A DNA stretch of 64,000 nucleotides from Piromyces finnis (GCA_002104945.1 MCFH01000005.1:496001-560000); one strand, 5' to 3'; shown: positions 11,877 through 29,157, counted from the first letter of the stretch. Numbers and translations are program-made. Notes: generated from the sequence alone by a model not told the origin.

Positions 11877-12724
11877 TTTAATATAAAAATTTTATAAAGT
11901 GCTATATATGTATTATAAAACTATTTGTATAAACTTTTAAACAAAAATTTAAAAAAAAATAAAAATAACCTTTCAATTAATAAAATAACAAAACCTAACC
12001 TTTATGTATATTAATTATATTAAATTAATGTTCAAAATAAAAAATATTAATATTTTTAGCTATTTCATAAAATATTTTCATTAACTTAACAAAATCTATG
12101 AAACTTTTATAAATTAACTCTTATTCTTTAATTAAAAGCAGTACAATTATTTCGTATTTTACAAAAAAATTTATTCAGATGATGTAGAACTATTTCTTAT
12201 TAATACCTATGTTACTAACTTACTATAATACTCTTAATCAACTATAATATGTAAATATTTTAACACTTTAAGAAAAAACGTTTATAAACTTATAAATTCA
12301 ATTTTTTTATTGAAATTTTCTAATTTTTAAATGATATGCCTTTTTTTTTAAAAAAATAGAAAAGAGTATCATTTTCTCTTATTATTTTATTTTCTTAAAT
12401 AACAATATTTTCTAAAAAACAAATAAATAATATATAAGCTTTATTGTCTAGTTTAATTATTTATGCAATAAAAAACTGTGAAATATTTTTTATTAATTAA
12501 TAATAATAATAACCTTTGAAATATAACTTAAAAATGGTATATATTAGTATTTAAAAATGTTAAAAATCAAGATTTCAAAATTTAACATATATTATTTTTT
12601 TTATATTAAAATTAAAGATTAGATTATAATAATCTTATATGATAGGTAATAATCGAAAAATATTTTTATTAAATATAAATAATTTATATAATTTATAAAA
12701 TCTAATATTTTAAAAAAATTAAAG
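11877..12724. other. Divergent promoter region WBP11 / MTQ2
   Basis: About 850 bases between two diverging start codons, so this region should hold both promoters. It is over 85 percent A/T by eye. I see no CCAAT, GC-rich box or ORF in it. Confidence 0.6.
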
Positions 12725-14163
12725 ATGTTACCAACACCTGATTTATCACATTTAACTTCCCAAGATTATAGAAATGTTTATGAACCTTCTGGTATTTTAA
12801 AATAATATAAATTTATTTAAGCATTACTTTTGATAATAATATTATCAAAAGTTATAATTAAAATCTTTAAACATTATATATTAAAATTAGTAATTCTTTA
12901 TTATATCTTTTATTATCAACTCTACATGTAAAACTAATAACAAAATATATATTTAACAATAGAGGATACATTTTTATTATTAGATTCTTTAGAAGAAGAT
13001 CAAGAATATATTAAACAATTAAAACCAAAAATTTGTTTGGAAATAGGGTATAATTTAATTACAATTTTTAGATATATTAATAATTTAAGTATTTTAAAAT
13101 AAAAATAATTATATAAAATATTAATAAAGGTCTGGTTCAGGTTGTGTTATTACTTTTTTAGGACAAATTGTTGGAAAAAATTCAGGTATATATGAAAAAT
13201 AATTTATTATTTTAAATTATGTTAAAAAGTTTAATAAGATTAAAAGAAAAATATTATAAAGTATAATTTTCTTTTTTGAAAATTTAAAAAATAATTAAAT
13301 AAAATTATAATAAGAAAATTTAATTTACTATTCCTTATAAATGAAAACATTATTAATATATATTTACTTTATATATTATCGAATATCTTTTTAGTATATA
13401 TTACAACAGATATTAATCCTGAAGCTGCAAAAATTACACAAAAAACTGGAAAACAAAACAATGTAAATAGTAATTAAAATTAATATAATAATAATGATAA
13501 TAATATATAAATATGTCAAAGAATTGAAGAAAAAAAAAAAAATTCTTAATATTAATTGTTATTTAAAATATTAAACACTATGATTTAAAAGATAAAAATT
13601 GATGCAATAAATACTGATTTAGTTAATGGGATATTACCAAGATTAGAAAATTCTATAGATATTATTTGTTTTAATCCACCATATGTAATTACTGAATCAA
13701 GTGATATTAATTCATCTTTAATTGCTGCTTCTTGGGCTGGAGGAATCAAGGGTAGAGAAGTTACTGATCGTGTTTTACCATATATTCCTGTATGAATTAT
13801 GCTATTATGCTTATAATATTTATATTTAGTATTTTTTATAACATGCATTTAATTATTTATTTCATTAAAGAAATTATTAGCACCAGGAGGAAGTTTTTAT
13901 TTATTATTGATTCAAGATAATAAACCTCAAGAAATTGTTGAAATAATGGAATCATATAATTTAAAATATCAAGTAAATTAAAAATACATTATATATTTAA
14001 ATAATAATTTAATGAAATTATTATATTTTTTTTTGTCATAAAAAATTTAATAATTAATTTATTTATTTATTGTTATTAATGCTTTATATTTTTATAGTTA
14101 ATAAAGAAAAGAAAAGCTGGTATTGAACAACAATTTGTATTAAAATTTACTAAACCATTATAA
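12725..14163 (+). CDS. MTQ2: eRF1 glutamine methyltransferase (N6AMT1/Mtq2)
   Basis: Seven exons: 12725-12791, 12963-13047, 13130-13185, 13395-13462, 13592-13789, 13871-13972, 14098-14163; 213 residues, frame intact, matching the family's usual length of about 215-225. The enzyme, as a dimer with Trm112, methylates the GGQ glutamine of eRF1 with S-adenosylmethionine. Seen: EPSEDTFLLLDSLE (family N-terminal block), the SAM-binding loop EIGSGSG (49-55), an acidic residue in TTDINPEA after strand 2, the catalytic NPPY (120-123), AASWAGG...GREVTDRVLP, and the C-terminal QQFVLKFTKPL. No Trm112 gene is in the window. Confidence 0.93.
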
Positions 14164-14225
14164 TTAAAAATTATAAATATTGCATAAATTTTTAATAATG
14201 GAAAAATTATGTAACATTTATTTTG

Positions 14226-14264
14226 AATTTTATTGGCTAATAAAACTAGAAAACCAATAAAATT
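14226..14264. repeat. 11-bp inverted repeat 3' of MTQ2
   Basis: AATTTTATTGG at 14226-14236 is the exact reverse complement of CCAATAAAATT at 14254-14264, with a 17-nt loop. It begins 63 nt after the MTQ2 stop and could be a 3' UTR hairpin; function unknown. Confidence 0.6.
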
Positions 14265-14339
14265 TTAGCAAATTTTACTCATAAGAATTTAACTATTTTA
14301 AAATTTTAATATAGTATATAATATCATAAACTTGGATAT

Positions 14340-14900
14340 TATTAAATATCTGGTTTGAATTTCTTATTAAAGAAATAAACGCACTACAACACCTTTTGAC
14401 AATTTATAAATCATTCTGATTTGTGTGTTAAAAGTTTTCTTGGTTGCGAATAATTTATTAAAATCCGATTTAATCGCGCTATGGTAGGATATTTAACTAA
14501 CATAAGCGTTTCATGACTCGGATAAATTTACTTTGTAAAGGCATGAATTTAAAAATTAAGTAATATATATATATTTTATTTTAGTGATATTTAATTATGT
14601 TTTGATAGTGTGGACACTTATGAGTTGTAATTAGTTGAAGAATTAGAAGTATAATGTTTGGAAATTATTGTTTATTTATTAATTAATATGATGATTTAGT
14701 ATAAATCCTAGATTTTTGGCCATTTTAGCCAGACTTTTTTCCATTTTTTCCATTTTTTTACCTGGTTGACCCTGGCAAATCTTAGTTCAAAGAGAATTTG
14801 AGAAAGTGTAACTTTCCATAATTCGTCAAGAGATGGATATCCCGTTGAACATATTCGCCGCTCGAAACATACACTAAATCATCACACTTGATAGACATGC
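14340..14900. other. Possible decayed transposon or gene relic
   Basis: The composition break suggests former coding or mobile DNA. On the minus strand a short frame runs 14898 to 14782 (38 residues, starting MSIKCDDLVYVSSGEY), followed by a stop and a T-rich tract with two TTTTTTCCA repeats (plus strand). I recognise no transposase motif and no target-site duplication. It could also be the end of a noncoding RNA. Low confidence. Confidence 0.3.
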
Positions 14901-15368
14901 TTGAATATAAAGTAACAATCATGTTAATTATATTTATGATTTGTACTTTTAAACTATAATTTATGCTACATATTTTTATTACATCTGCATATTTGTTGTC
15001 GGTATATATATATAGGTTGAAAAAAAAAAGTTATTAATAAAAATTTTATATTTATGTTATAAAATTAATAATGAAATACTATTAAAGTTTATTTATAAGA
15101 CTGTAAATTGTAAATTTATTGGTTATTATCATTAAAATTTTTTATATAAATTAATTTTAATAAATATACATTATATAATTTTCAAAGAAAGTTGCTTGAA
15201 TATAAATTAAATATAAAGTTTTAGTAGTTATTTCATTATAATTTAATTATTTTTATTTTAAAAGAATAATTATATTTATAAATATTATTATCATTTTTTT
15301 TAAAAGAAAAAGGAAAAATAGTATAAATAGTAGTAAATGTTCATTTATTTATTGTTATCATTTTCAAA

Positions 15369-17797
15369 ATGTGGAATATAAAATCTCAATCCTACACATG
15401 GGAGGATCATTTAAATAGAGCTAAGCAATTAATTAATATTAAAGACTATACATTAGCCAATAAATACATTTCTGAAGTAAACATCAAATCATTAAGAAAG
15501 ATCATTTAATTCTCATTATCTATATAATGTAAAAATATTTTATTAAAGGCTATTTTTCATTATTATTATCTTTTAAATCTATAACTCAAAACCTTTTAAT
15601 ATATGTGACCTTTTCAATCAAGGCTATTAGAATAAAAAATGATGAATACATATTATTTAAAATCCGTAGTAGTATATTAGTAAAGCTAAATAGATATAAT
15701 GATTCTTTACTTGATTGTCAGAAGATGATACAATTAAAACCAAACGATGGTGAAGTATGTTATCATATATAATTATATATAGGTTTAATATAATGCCTGA
15801 CTTTTTTTTTTTTTTTTTTTTGTTCAGTAAATGTATTAAAATATTTTTATATATCTATTGTAATTTTGATAATTAATTATTATGTAAATATTATAAAGGG
15901 CTATATTAGAGCTTCAAAATTATTGAGTGAAATGAATAATAAAAAAAGTTCATATCAAATTTGTATTATTGCATTAAAAAAAGTTCCATCTTCAGATAAA
16001 TATTATAATGTATATTATTTTTTTCCTTTTTTTTCTATTTTTTTTTTATTATAAGATATGTATTAATTTATTTTTATTTTTATTTTTATTAAATTATATA
16101 ATAAAAGCTATTTAAAAAACAAATAGATGAATATAAGAGTAAAAGGAAGAGTGAAAATGTATTGTTCAAAAATAATACTAAAAGGATAAAATCTAATGGT
16201 GTAAATAGTTTAAATTCCACAAATTCTACAAATGTAGTATATTTTTTTATTTTGTTAAATATACAACCAAATTTATATTAATAATATAATTTATTTTACG
16301 TATTATCAACAATAAATTATCCTTTAGATTATTAAAACCAGACCTATATTACCATATGAAGTATTAGCTAAAGTATATAGACAATTATCGTATAAAGATT
16401 TATATAATTGTATGATAACATGTAAAAGATGGTATGAATGCATTATCAATAATAAGTCTTTATGGAGAGATATATGTTTAAGTAATTGTAGGCATTTTTA
16501 TACTTTAAATACAATTCAATTAATTGCGAAAAGAAGTCAGAATATGCTTCGAACATTAGATCTTAGTAATTGTCCAGAAATTTCAGATAATGCATTAAGA
16601 CCATTATTACTTTATCGTTGTAATGGAATTGAAACATTTAGACTTTCTTTTAACACAAGAGTTACTTATAATGGTATTATTAAGTATGTTTTTTTTTTTT
16701 TTAAATACAGTATTGTAGTTATTAAATTTTTATATATGATTATATGGTATTATGGTATTTTCTATTTTAATATTATTAATTATTAAACATAAAAATACGT
16801 TATATATACATAGTTAATATATATCTACATTATTTATACTTTTATAAAATTTTGTAGGTTACTAAAAATAATAGGATTAAATTTAACTAGTTTATCATTA
16901 CAGAAAACACAAGTTAATGATAGAGTCATAGAACATATTTTTATGAATTGTCCAAAATTAGAATATTTGGATCTTTCGGATTGCATAAATATAAGTTCCG
17001 ATTGCTTTATGAGTGTATATAATCGAAATAAAAAAATATATCCTATGAAAGGTCTTCGGTTTCAAAATCTTTCAACAATTATAAATAAAACTATAGGAAC
17101 TTGTACAGAATTATTTCCATTACTAGAAATTTTGGATCTTAATAATTGTGGTAATATTACAAAATCAGTATTATTAGCAGTGGGGTCTTTTACTGAATTG
17201 AAAGAATTAAATTTATCTGGAACCTCTATGAATATACCAGTTCATATATCATTAGAAGATCATTTTTTATATTTATTTGAAAAATGTCAAAAAATAGAAA
17301 ATATATCATTTATACGATTTCCAATTCTTACAGATGTTTGTATTGATATAATGTGTGGGTTTTGTTCTAATTTAAGAAAAATAAATATAAGTCATTCAGT
17401 GAACATTACTGATAGATCACTTGATTTATTATCAAATGCATTAAAATATACACTTTCATCAATAAATATATCTTCTTGTCCACAAATAACTAATGAAGGC
17501 TTATTATTTGTTTTTAATCGATGTGAAAAATTAGAGGAAATAGATATATCTAACAATTCAAATATTACTGATTATTTATTCAGATTATATGACAATCCAA
17601 AATTACCAATTATTAATATAAATGTATCAAATTGTGAAAGTATTACAGGAAATGGAATTATTTTATTTATTGAAAAAGTATTAGATACTTTAAATTTTAT
17701 TAGAATAGATTATTGTCGCATTTCTAATTCAACTTTAAATTTTATCTATCGAAGATTCCCAAACATAAAATTTAGTGCAAAGTTAGAAAAATTATAA
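15369..17797 (+). CDS. TPR, F-box and leucine-rich-repeat protein (Pof3/Dia2 type)
   Basis: Six exons: 15369-15476, 15623-15754, 15899-16009, 16108-16233, 16328-16683, 16858-17797; 590 residues in frame. The N-terminal 120 residues look like TPR helices (WEDHLNRAKQLIN, SLLDCQKMIQLKPNDG, GYIRASKLLSEM). An F-box follows at about 166-205 (LPYEVLAKVYRQLS...CMITCKRWYECI...LWRDI). From about 210 to the end are AMN1/FBXL-type leucine-rich repeats such as LRTLDLSNCPEISDNALR and LEYLDLSDCINIS. This order is that of yeast Dia2 and fission yeast Pof3, SCF substrate receptors acting at replication forks and in genome stability. Orthology is inferred from the architecture; other FBXL proteins lack the TPR part. 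It would bind Skp1 through the F-box. Confidence 0.85.
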
Positions 17798-18388
17798 AAT
17801 CTAATCAGAATCAAAACCTTTATTTTATTTTGAGATACATTTTAACTTTTGGAATGATAATAATATTATTAATAAAATATTTTTCTTATATTAATGTATT
17901 AATATATTAATGCTTAGTAATAGTAATAGAATTTACATATATTCTTTATTATTATTTTTAATTGTATAATCGTATATTATAATTTAGTTTTTAAAATTTT
18001 TGAAGGTAAAATTTTTATAAAAAATGATTATTTAAAATAATTAAAAATCTATCTAACAACAGTTTATTATATTCATTTAATTGTTTTTTTAATTTTTATT
18101 TCAAAAAATACTTTTTTTCGTTATTTGGTAGTAATTTAATTAGGTAAAATAATTTTTTTTATACAACTATTGTATTAAAGAACAAAACTTTATAAATTAT
18201 TAATTACAATATATAATTAAATTATATATAATATAATTTTAAAGTTTTAAAGTTATTTGTAATACAATATTTGATTGGATAAATGAAATTATAGAGATTA
18301 TTATATTTAATAATATATATATATTTTTTTTTTTAAAAAATTTATACAAAAAGCTGTAATATTAATAGTTATTTAGTTTTAATTCAAA
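17798..18388. other. Intergenic spacer and UTP21 promoter
   Basis: About 590 bases, very AT-rich, between two co-oriented genes. The only non-trivial word I see is TGATTGG at 18272-18278. No ORF or RNA gene. Confidence 0.6.
18272..18278 (-). promoter_or_regulatory. Candidate CCAAT box upstream of UTP21
   Basis: TGATTGG on the plus strand reads CCAATCA on the minus strand. It ends 111 nt before the UTP21 start codon. CCAAT is the binding site of the HAP/NF-Y complex. The same heptamer sits upstream of RPS30 and ELP3. Confidence 0.4.
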
Positions 18389-22738
<4,350 letters not shown>

Positions 22739-23715
22739 ATTAATAACTTATGCAATATGTAGTTATTATAAAATATCTTAATAATATATTATCTTTTCTT
22801 TAATATTTTATCTAATTTTTTATAATTTAATTTATAACAATATATTATAAATAATATTTTCTTTAATTTTGAAGTATATAATCAATTTATAAATTTAAAA
22901 AAAAAAAAAAAAAAAATAGAAATTTAAATAAGTAGAATTTAATAAAAAATGAAATATAATTATTTTATATACATTTTAATTGTTTTTAATATTATAGACT
23001 GTATTGTATATGTGCATTATTAATTTTAAAAAAAGATATTTGATATTTATATAATTTTTAATCTGTGTAGTAATATTGTAGTAATATGAAGAAATGAGTG
23101 TTAATTTCATATAACAATAAAAGATAATTTATATAATTATACAATTGAAAGATTGAGTTTTGAATATTAATAATTCATTTAACTTATTTTTTTTGTAAAG
23201 TATTGAAAGCATAGATATTTATTTTAAAATATTTTATATATACAGTTTTTAATAACTAAGGTGATAATGAAAATAAATTTACATGTATTTTAAAAGAGAA
23301 GGTATTATATGAGTGTAAATTTAATTAAAAAAAAAAATCTTTTTTTTTTTTAAATAATTTAAAGTTTTAATTAAATTAAACAAAATAATTAGATAATTTT
23401 TTATAACTTTTTTAATAACATTTATATTTTTAATAATTCCATTTAATTTTAGATGTAAATGTAACAATTTACCATTGAATTAACATTTGAAAATATATAT
23501 ATTTGGTTTAATTTTTTTTTCCTGTAATATTATTCTTATATTTTAACATTTTATTGAATTATTATTAATTATAATGCTTTTTTTTTTTTCTCTTTCTTTC
23601 TTTTACTTTTTTTTTCTTCAAGGTAGAATAAATTTTTAATAGACTTAGGTAATATATATTATACCAAATCAACAACAATATATATTTTACTTTCACTCGT
23701 TATTTATTTAAAATA
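22739..23715. other. Intergenic AT-rich spacer
   Basis: About 980 bases between co-oriented genes. It has homopolymers near 22898-22917 and 23330-23351 and pyrimidine-rich tracts near 23578-23620 shortly upstream of the next start, which may mark its promoter or 5' UTR. No gene seen. Confidence 0.6.
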
Positions 23716-26268
23716 ATGCTGTCTTCATCATTGTATATTAATAATAATAAAAAAGCTTCAAATGGTAATAACTGAATAATAACTCTACCCACATATATAT
23801 AAAAGTTTTTTTTAACTGTTTTAATTTCATATATTATTTATTAGTTGAAACAATTGATTTCTCAAGATATTTATCACAAAATTCCTTTTTTCCACCAACC
23901 CCAGAAAATAATTTTACATATAAATTTTATACTCAAGGTAATTTTTATAAATAGTAATTATTTCATTTTTATTATATTTATATAATAATATGATTTTTTA
24001 TTAATATATATATTTCTTGGAATGTAATAATTGAAGATGAAGGAGTAATTAATAAATTTAAAACAAATAATTCTTCTATTATTAATAGAATAGAAGTATT
24101 AAAAGAATCATTAATAGATATAATATCTAAAAGCAATAATAATATTATAAGATTTAAAAGTAATGCAAATGACATTTCGAATTCATGTTATAATAATTAT
24201 CAAAATAATACAAAAAAAATTTTTTTTGATGAAGGGCAAATTAACAATATAAATGACATATTAAAGCCAAAAATAAATAATTATTTAAATAAAAAAGAAA
24301 TTCATATTCCGTTTAAAATCAATTGTAGGAATAATTCTTATTTAAATTATATATCAGTAAACAATAAGAAGAATGTTTTTTTAAATATATCAAATAAATT
24401 CGAAGAAAATAATTTAAAAATAAAAGAAACTGATAATCATGAAAATAGTATATATATTTCGAAATCCTTAATACAACACAATAATATCAAAAATATAAAT
24501 GGAAAAGAAAAATTAAAAATGGAAAATGAGGGTTATAATGAAAAATCACATCAATTAAACACCAGCTCAAGTTTAACATATGATAAATCAACTTTTATGT
24601 CAAACAAGACTTATGTTAATAATTCATTTGATAAATCACATAGTAATATAGATATGAATGAATATAAAAAAATACTTGGAGAAATTAATAATACTTTGGA
24701 CTCTAGAAATAAAACAACTAATAGAAAGAATAGTGATACTATTAATAATAATGTTAGTTTGATATCTTCTTTTATTGGTGATAATCAAATATCAACAATA
24801 GGGTATAAAATATTTCCTGAAACATTTGATAAAACATTGTCATATCAAGTAACAAGTCCATATATTAAAAAAACTGATTGTTTTAAATATAATGGTTTTT
24901 TTGATGAGGATAATGATCCCTTTAATTCGAGATTTAGTCAATTTGATTTTTTTGATAAATCATATATAGAAAATGAAAATGAAAATGAAAGTATAAAATC
25001 CCATATTTTTATTGAAAATAATGAAAAAAAACTTAATAAAAAATTAAGTAATATAATTGAAAAAGGTGATGAGTCATCATTTATAGATTTTAAGCCATAT
25101 AAATTATATATGAATGCATTTTATAGTAGAGGTAACTTTGAATTTCCTAATTCACAAGATTCTAATCAAGGAATTAATGATAAGAATACATTATTAACTA
25201 GGGATGTCAAAGATACATTATCCTTTAGTTCATCTAATTTAACGTCATCTTTTATATCTACAGATTCAAGTTTTGAAATTAAGAAAGCTGATTTAGATAT
25301 TAGATTCACACAGGATAATCAGCTTAAAGCGGAACATATTGCAAATATGACTCCAGGAACATTCTTTGGTTCAAGAAGTGCCCCATTAGGGTGCTTAGAT
25401 GGAGAAAGCTTAACACCATCACAAAGAGTAATTATTTTAAAATTAGTATCATTAACTTAATTAGTTAAATTTATTAACTTGAAATTATTTGTTATAGCCT
25501 TTATATAAATATTTTACACCTCGATCAGAACTTATTAAAGAATTTTCATTATCTGATATTGATTCAGAAAATATTGTATCTACTAATAAAGAAAATATAT
25601 TTCATACAATTTCAAATATTAATAAAAAAGATAATTTTTTAATATTTGAAGATGAAGACAAGCTTAATAATAGAGAAGATGAAAATAATTTTGGCATTAA
25701 CAATAAATCCTTTTTAAAACCTACAAAAGATTTAGAAACAACTAAACATGAAAGCAATTTTAAAAAATCATTAAGCTCATCATTAAAACGAAAAATAAAG
25801 AAACAAACAGTAGTATTTTTATCTACTGTTATGTCACAAACAAGTTTTGATCAACAAAAGTATTTTATTGATTTCGGAAGTATAAAAATTAATACAAGAA
25901 AACACTGGGATATAGTTCTTAAATGTGATATCCTTAAAGTAATAAACTGGCAATTAACTCAAGAAAAAACAATATTAAAAAAAAAAATTTCAAAAAATGG
26001 TAATGGTAATAATATTATGCAAACTCATACTTTAGATATTGATTCATTTTCAGTCAATTATACCCATGGTAAAGTAAACCCAAATAGAGAAAAAAAAATA
26101 ACACTATCTTTTTTTCCAACAGCAACTGGAAAATATTATAAAAAAATAATTATAAATATAGGAAGACATAAAATTCTATTTAATATTGAAGGTTATAGTA
26201 TTTCAACAAATACTTCAATAAAGCTTACAAATAATTATCAAAATAATAAATATATATTATTAAATTAG
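23716..26268 (+). CDS. Asn-rich protein with C-terminal ASH/SPD-2-like domain
   Basis: Four exons: 23716-23764, 23845-23937, 24037-25427, 25498-26268; 767 residues, in frame. The first about 470 residues are Asn/Lys/Ser-rich and probably disordered. A conserved-looking block at the end of exon 3 reads FFGSRSAPLGCLDGESLTP. The last about 150 residues look like an immunoglobulin-like ASH (ASPM/SPD-2/Hydin) fold: FIDFGSIKINTRKHWDIVLK, then IDSFSVNYTHGKVNP, then KKITLSFFPTATGKYY and IINIGRHKILFNIEGYS. ASH domains occur in centrosomal and ciliary proteins; SPD-2/CEP192 is the best-fitting candidate. Gut-fungal zoospores are flagellated, so such a protein is plausible. The ASH call is moderate; the CEP192 identity is inference. 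Confidence 0.6.
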
Positions 26269-26937
26269 AAATAGCCTTTTTTGAAGGTACATATTTCAAT
26301 GTAACTATTATTTATATCTATTTATACATATTTAGATAATAATAAAGAAACTAAATAAATTACCATTAAAATTCAAAATATTAAAATAATGAATTATATA
26401 ACTTATATAAATAAAGAAAGTAATTTATTTTAATAATTAATATATATTATAATATTTAAGAAAAAAAGATTGTTTGTTTAAATATTAATAATTTCTTATT
26501 TAATAAAACGTTTTATATTAATAATATTAATAATAGTACTGCAGATGACTTTTAAAATTAATATTGATAATTAATAATTTCATGTAAAAATTCTAAGAAA
26601 TTGTTTTCCCTATTCCTTCAAAACATTTTTTTATTTATTCAAGTTTTAATATTATTTTTAAACAATTTATTTATTAATATTAATAAAAATCTAATAATAA
26701 TATTTCAAAAATAAAATTCTTTATATTTAAATATAAAAAAATTACTAAATTAATTTTTTTTAAGAGAAAATATAACATTTTTGAAAAAGTATTTTTTTTG
26801 GAAATAAATATAAATCAATATGATTGGCTGAAATCCAAAATAGTCTAAGCCATGATTTTTTATGTATAATGATTTTATTTCCTTAAAATTAGTTTCTCTC
26901 TTTCAACTCATAACTCTAAATATATTATTAAAATAAA
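26269..26937. other. Intergenic spacer and RPS30 promoter
   Basis: About 670 bases, AT-rich. Relatively G/C-containing sequence appears only at 26820-26860 (TGATTGGCTG, TAGTCTAAGCC) and a pyrimidine-rich stretch TTTCTCTCTTTCAACTC at about 26893-26909, typical of a ribosomal-protein promoter and transcription start region. Confidence 0.6.
26821..26827 (-). promoter_or_regulatory. Candidate CCAAT box upstream of RPS30
   Basis: TGATTGG (CCAATCA on the other strand) ends 111 nt before the first RPS30 ATG, the same distance as in UTP21. This and the pyrimidine tract following it are the only departures from A/T sequence nearby. Confidence 0.45.
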
Positions 26938-27372
26938 ATGGTAAGATATTAATGAATATTTTAATTTATATTAAATTTTTGATGTATTGGTATATTATTA
27001 TATTATAGTATTCCAAAATAAAATATATTTATAATATAAATGATGGATGGATAGAAATGTATGGTAAGAATGTTGACTAATATAATTTTATAAAATAATA
27101 TAATTCAAAAGGGTAAAGTTCACGGATCATTAGCTCGTGCCGGTAAGGTCAAGGGTCAAACCCCAAAGGTCGACAAACAACCAAAGAAGAAGTCTAAGAC
27201 CGGACGTGCCAAGAAGAGAATTCTTTACACTCGTCGTTTCGTCAACACTGCTTCTGCTTTCGGAAAGAGAAAGGTTAATAAAATTTTATTGATATTATAA
27301 TTTAATATTTTAATTGATTTATTAATATATGTTTAATATCTATTAAAATAGATGAACGCCAACTCTGCTTAA
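26938..27372 (+). CDS. RPS30: 40S ribosomal protein S30 (eS30)
   Basis: Exons 26938-26940 (the ATG alone), 27112-27273, 27352-27372; 61 residues. eS30 is a small basic protein of the 40S subunit near the decoding region. The sequence [20 protein letters not shown]...[15 protein letters not shown]...GKRKMNANSA is the whole family protein without an N-terminal ubiquitin-like fusion, as in yeast. Codons are rich in C- and G-ending forms (GTC, ACC, AAG, CGT), in sharp contrast to neighbouring genes, which fits very high expression. A second ATG with the same following donor, ATGGTAAGA, lies at 27061-27069 and could serve as an alternative first exon, so the start is not fully certain. Confidence 0.95.
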
Positions 27373-28535
27373 GTTAATTGAATAAAATATAGTTAATGTA
27401 AAGCGACCAAATTATTTTGTATATTAAAGCAAAAATAATTTAGAGTAAATCAACAAATTAAAATTGAATAAATTGTTGAAATAAAAACAAAAAACAATTA
27501 TATCTTTGTGTGGAAATTATTGTTAAATTTTAAATTTTAATATTGAAAATCGAAAATAATAATACCAGAATAACGAAAGTTTTAAAAATCAGTTATTTTT
27601 AATTATCATAAATAATTAAACAGATTGTTTGAGTAATGAAGTTAAAAATTAAAATAAGTTAATTTTTAAACAAATGTATCATTGAAGTAATATATAAATA
27701 AGTATTATTTTAGTGCTATTATTTTTCATTTATAAAATACGACAATTTGTTAAAATAATTTTATTTTTACTTAAAAAATATTTGTAGTATTTTTCTAAAC
27801 ATATCAAAAAAAGTTAATAATAAATATATTTTTTATGTTAATAAAAATGGGAAGAAATAAATATTATAAATAAGGGGTTAAAAGGAAGAATTATTTTTAT
27901 ATTAAAATTTTATTAATGATAATTAAGAATTTTTTATAAAAGTATTTTTTATATTATAAATAATGCTTTTGAAATAAAATCTTAAATTTGTTTCTATTTA
28001 ATTTTTTGGTAGGAAAAAGTATTTATATGTACAGATTAGCAATTTATTGATTTTATATTTTATGTGCATATAAAATGCATTGAAGCAAAATTCTTGAAAC
28101 TATATTTTTGATTTATTTATTTTTTATTTATATCAATTGCTGAAATTTAAAATGAAAATTTAAATGAATTAAAAAATTATTAAATAATTTTTTTATACAT
28201 CGTTATATCTGTGAGACATTTTAAAAAATTAGTATAAATTTTTATGCTACATATTCATTAAAATTTTAGTAATTCTAAAATATAATTCTTAAATATAAAT
28301 GGGGAGTATTTTTTTTTTTTTTAACAAGTTAAATTATGATTAAAATAATTAATTGCTAAATTATGATTAATTAAATTTTAATTACATCTATAATAAAATT
28401 ATTCAAAAATTCTTTTTCGAAAAACAAATTATATATTTTGATTTTTAAAGTTTGAGATAAAGATATGAAAAAAATAATTAAATATTATTTACATAAAGTT
28501 AAATTCTAAATGTTATTTAAAGCAAATTCTAGTAA

Positions 28536-28585
<50 letters not shown>

Positions 28586-29157
28586 ATATATATTCATATT
28601 TAAAATATGATGGGCATATTTTTATAATTGTACTTAATTATAAAAAAGAAAATAGAGTTATAAGTATATTTCTATTATTATATAACCAATTTATTAATTT
28701 TTATTTTATTTTATTTTTTTTTATTTTATTTTTTATTTTATTTTTTAATATAGTTAATGTAATGAACTATAGAAATTAAATTATTATTGATATTATTCAA
28801 AATTATATTATGGGAAAGTACTGTTATATTGGAGTATTAATATAGTCCTTTAAGTAATCGAAGTTAATATATTTATTACTAATTATAAATAATAACCATA
28901 CACAATTTATTATTAACACATTTAAAATAAAAGAGGAAGAATATACTTTTTTTTTTTGGATAATTGTATATTAATATAAATAAAATCTTTTTATATTTAA
29001 TATAGTATTAAAAAAAAAAAATACAGAATTATTATAATTTTTTTTTTTTAATATATAGAAGAAAACAATATTATTATTTATTGAAATTATTATTTACATA
29101 ACAAGTCAAATAAAGTTTAATGTATTATATTATTATTATATTATAAGAAAATTAAAG
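27373..29157. other. Intergenic AT-rich region
   Basis: About 1.8 kb. Contains a (TTA)n run at about 28537-28582, T-rich repeats at about 28697-28746 and homopolymers near 28310 and 29040. A short open frame over the TTA run would encode mostly leucine and has no support as a gene. Confidence 0.65.

Larger units (their letters stand above)
14164..15368. other. Intergenic region with a higher-GC relic
   Basis: A 1.2-kb gap. Near its left end is an 11-bp inverted repeat (14226-14264). From about 14340 to 14900 base composition is clearly less AT-rich than any other intergenic DNA here, with CpG-containing words and TGGCCATTTTAGCCA, GACCCTGGCAAATC and CGCCGCTCGAAAC. The rest (14900-15368) is ordinary AT spacer upstream of the F-box gene. 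Confidence 0.6.

Noticed and set aside
13585-13848. Minus-strand 87-codon frame opposite MTQ2
   Set aside because: Lies over the NPPY-containing exon of MTQ2, which has clear homology on the plus strand.
28510-28779. Short frame with a poly-leucine stretch resembling a membrane segment
   Set aside because: The leucines come from a TTA microsatellite; the rest has AT-driven composition and no splice or codon signal.
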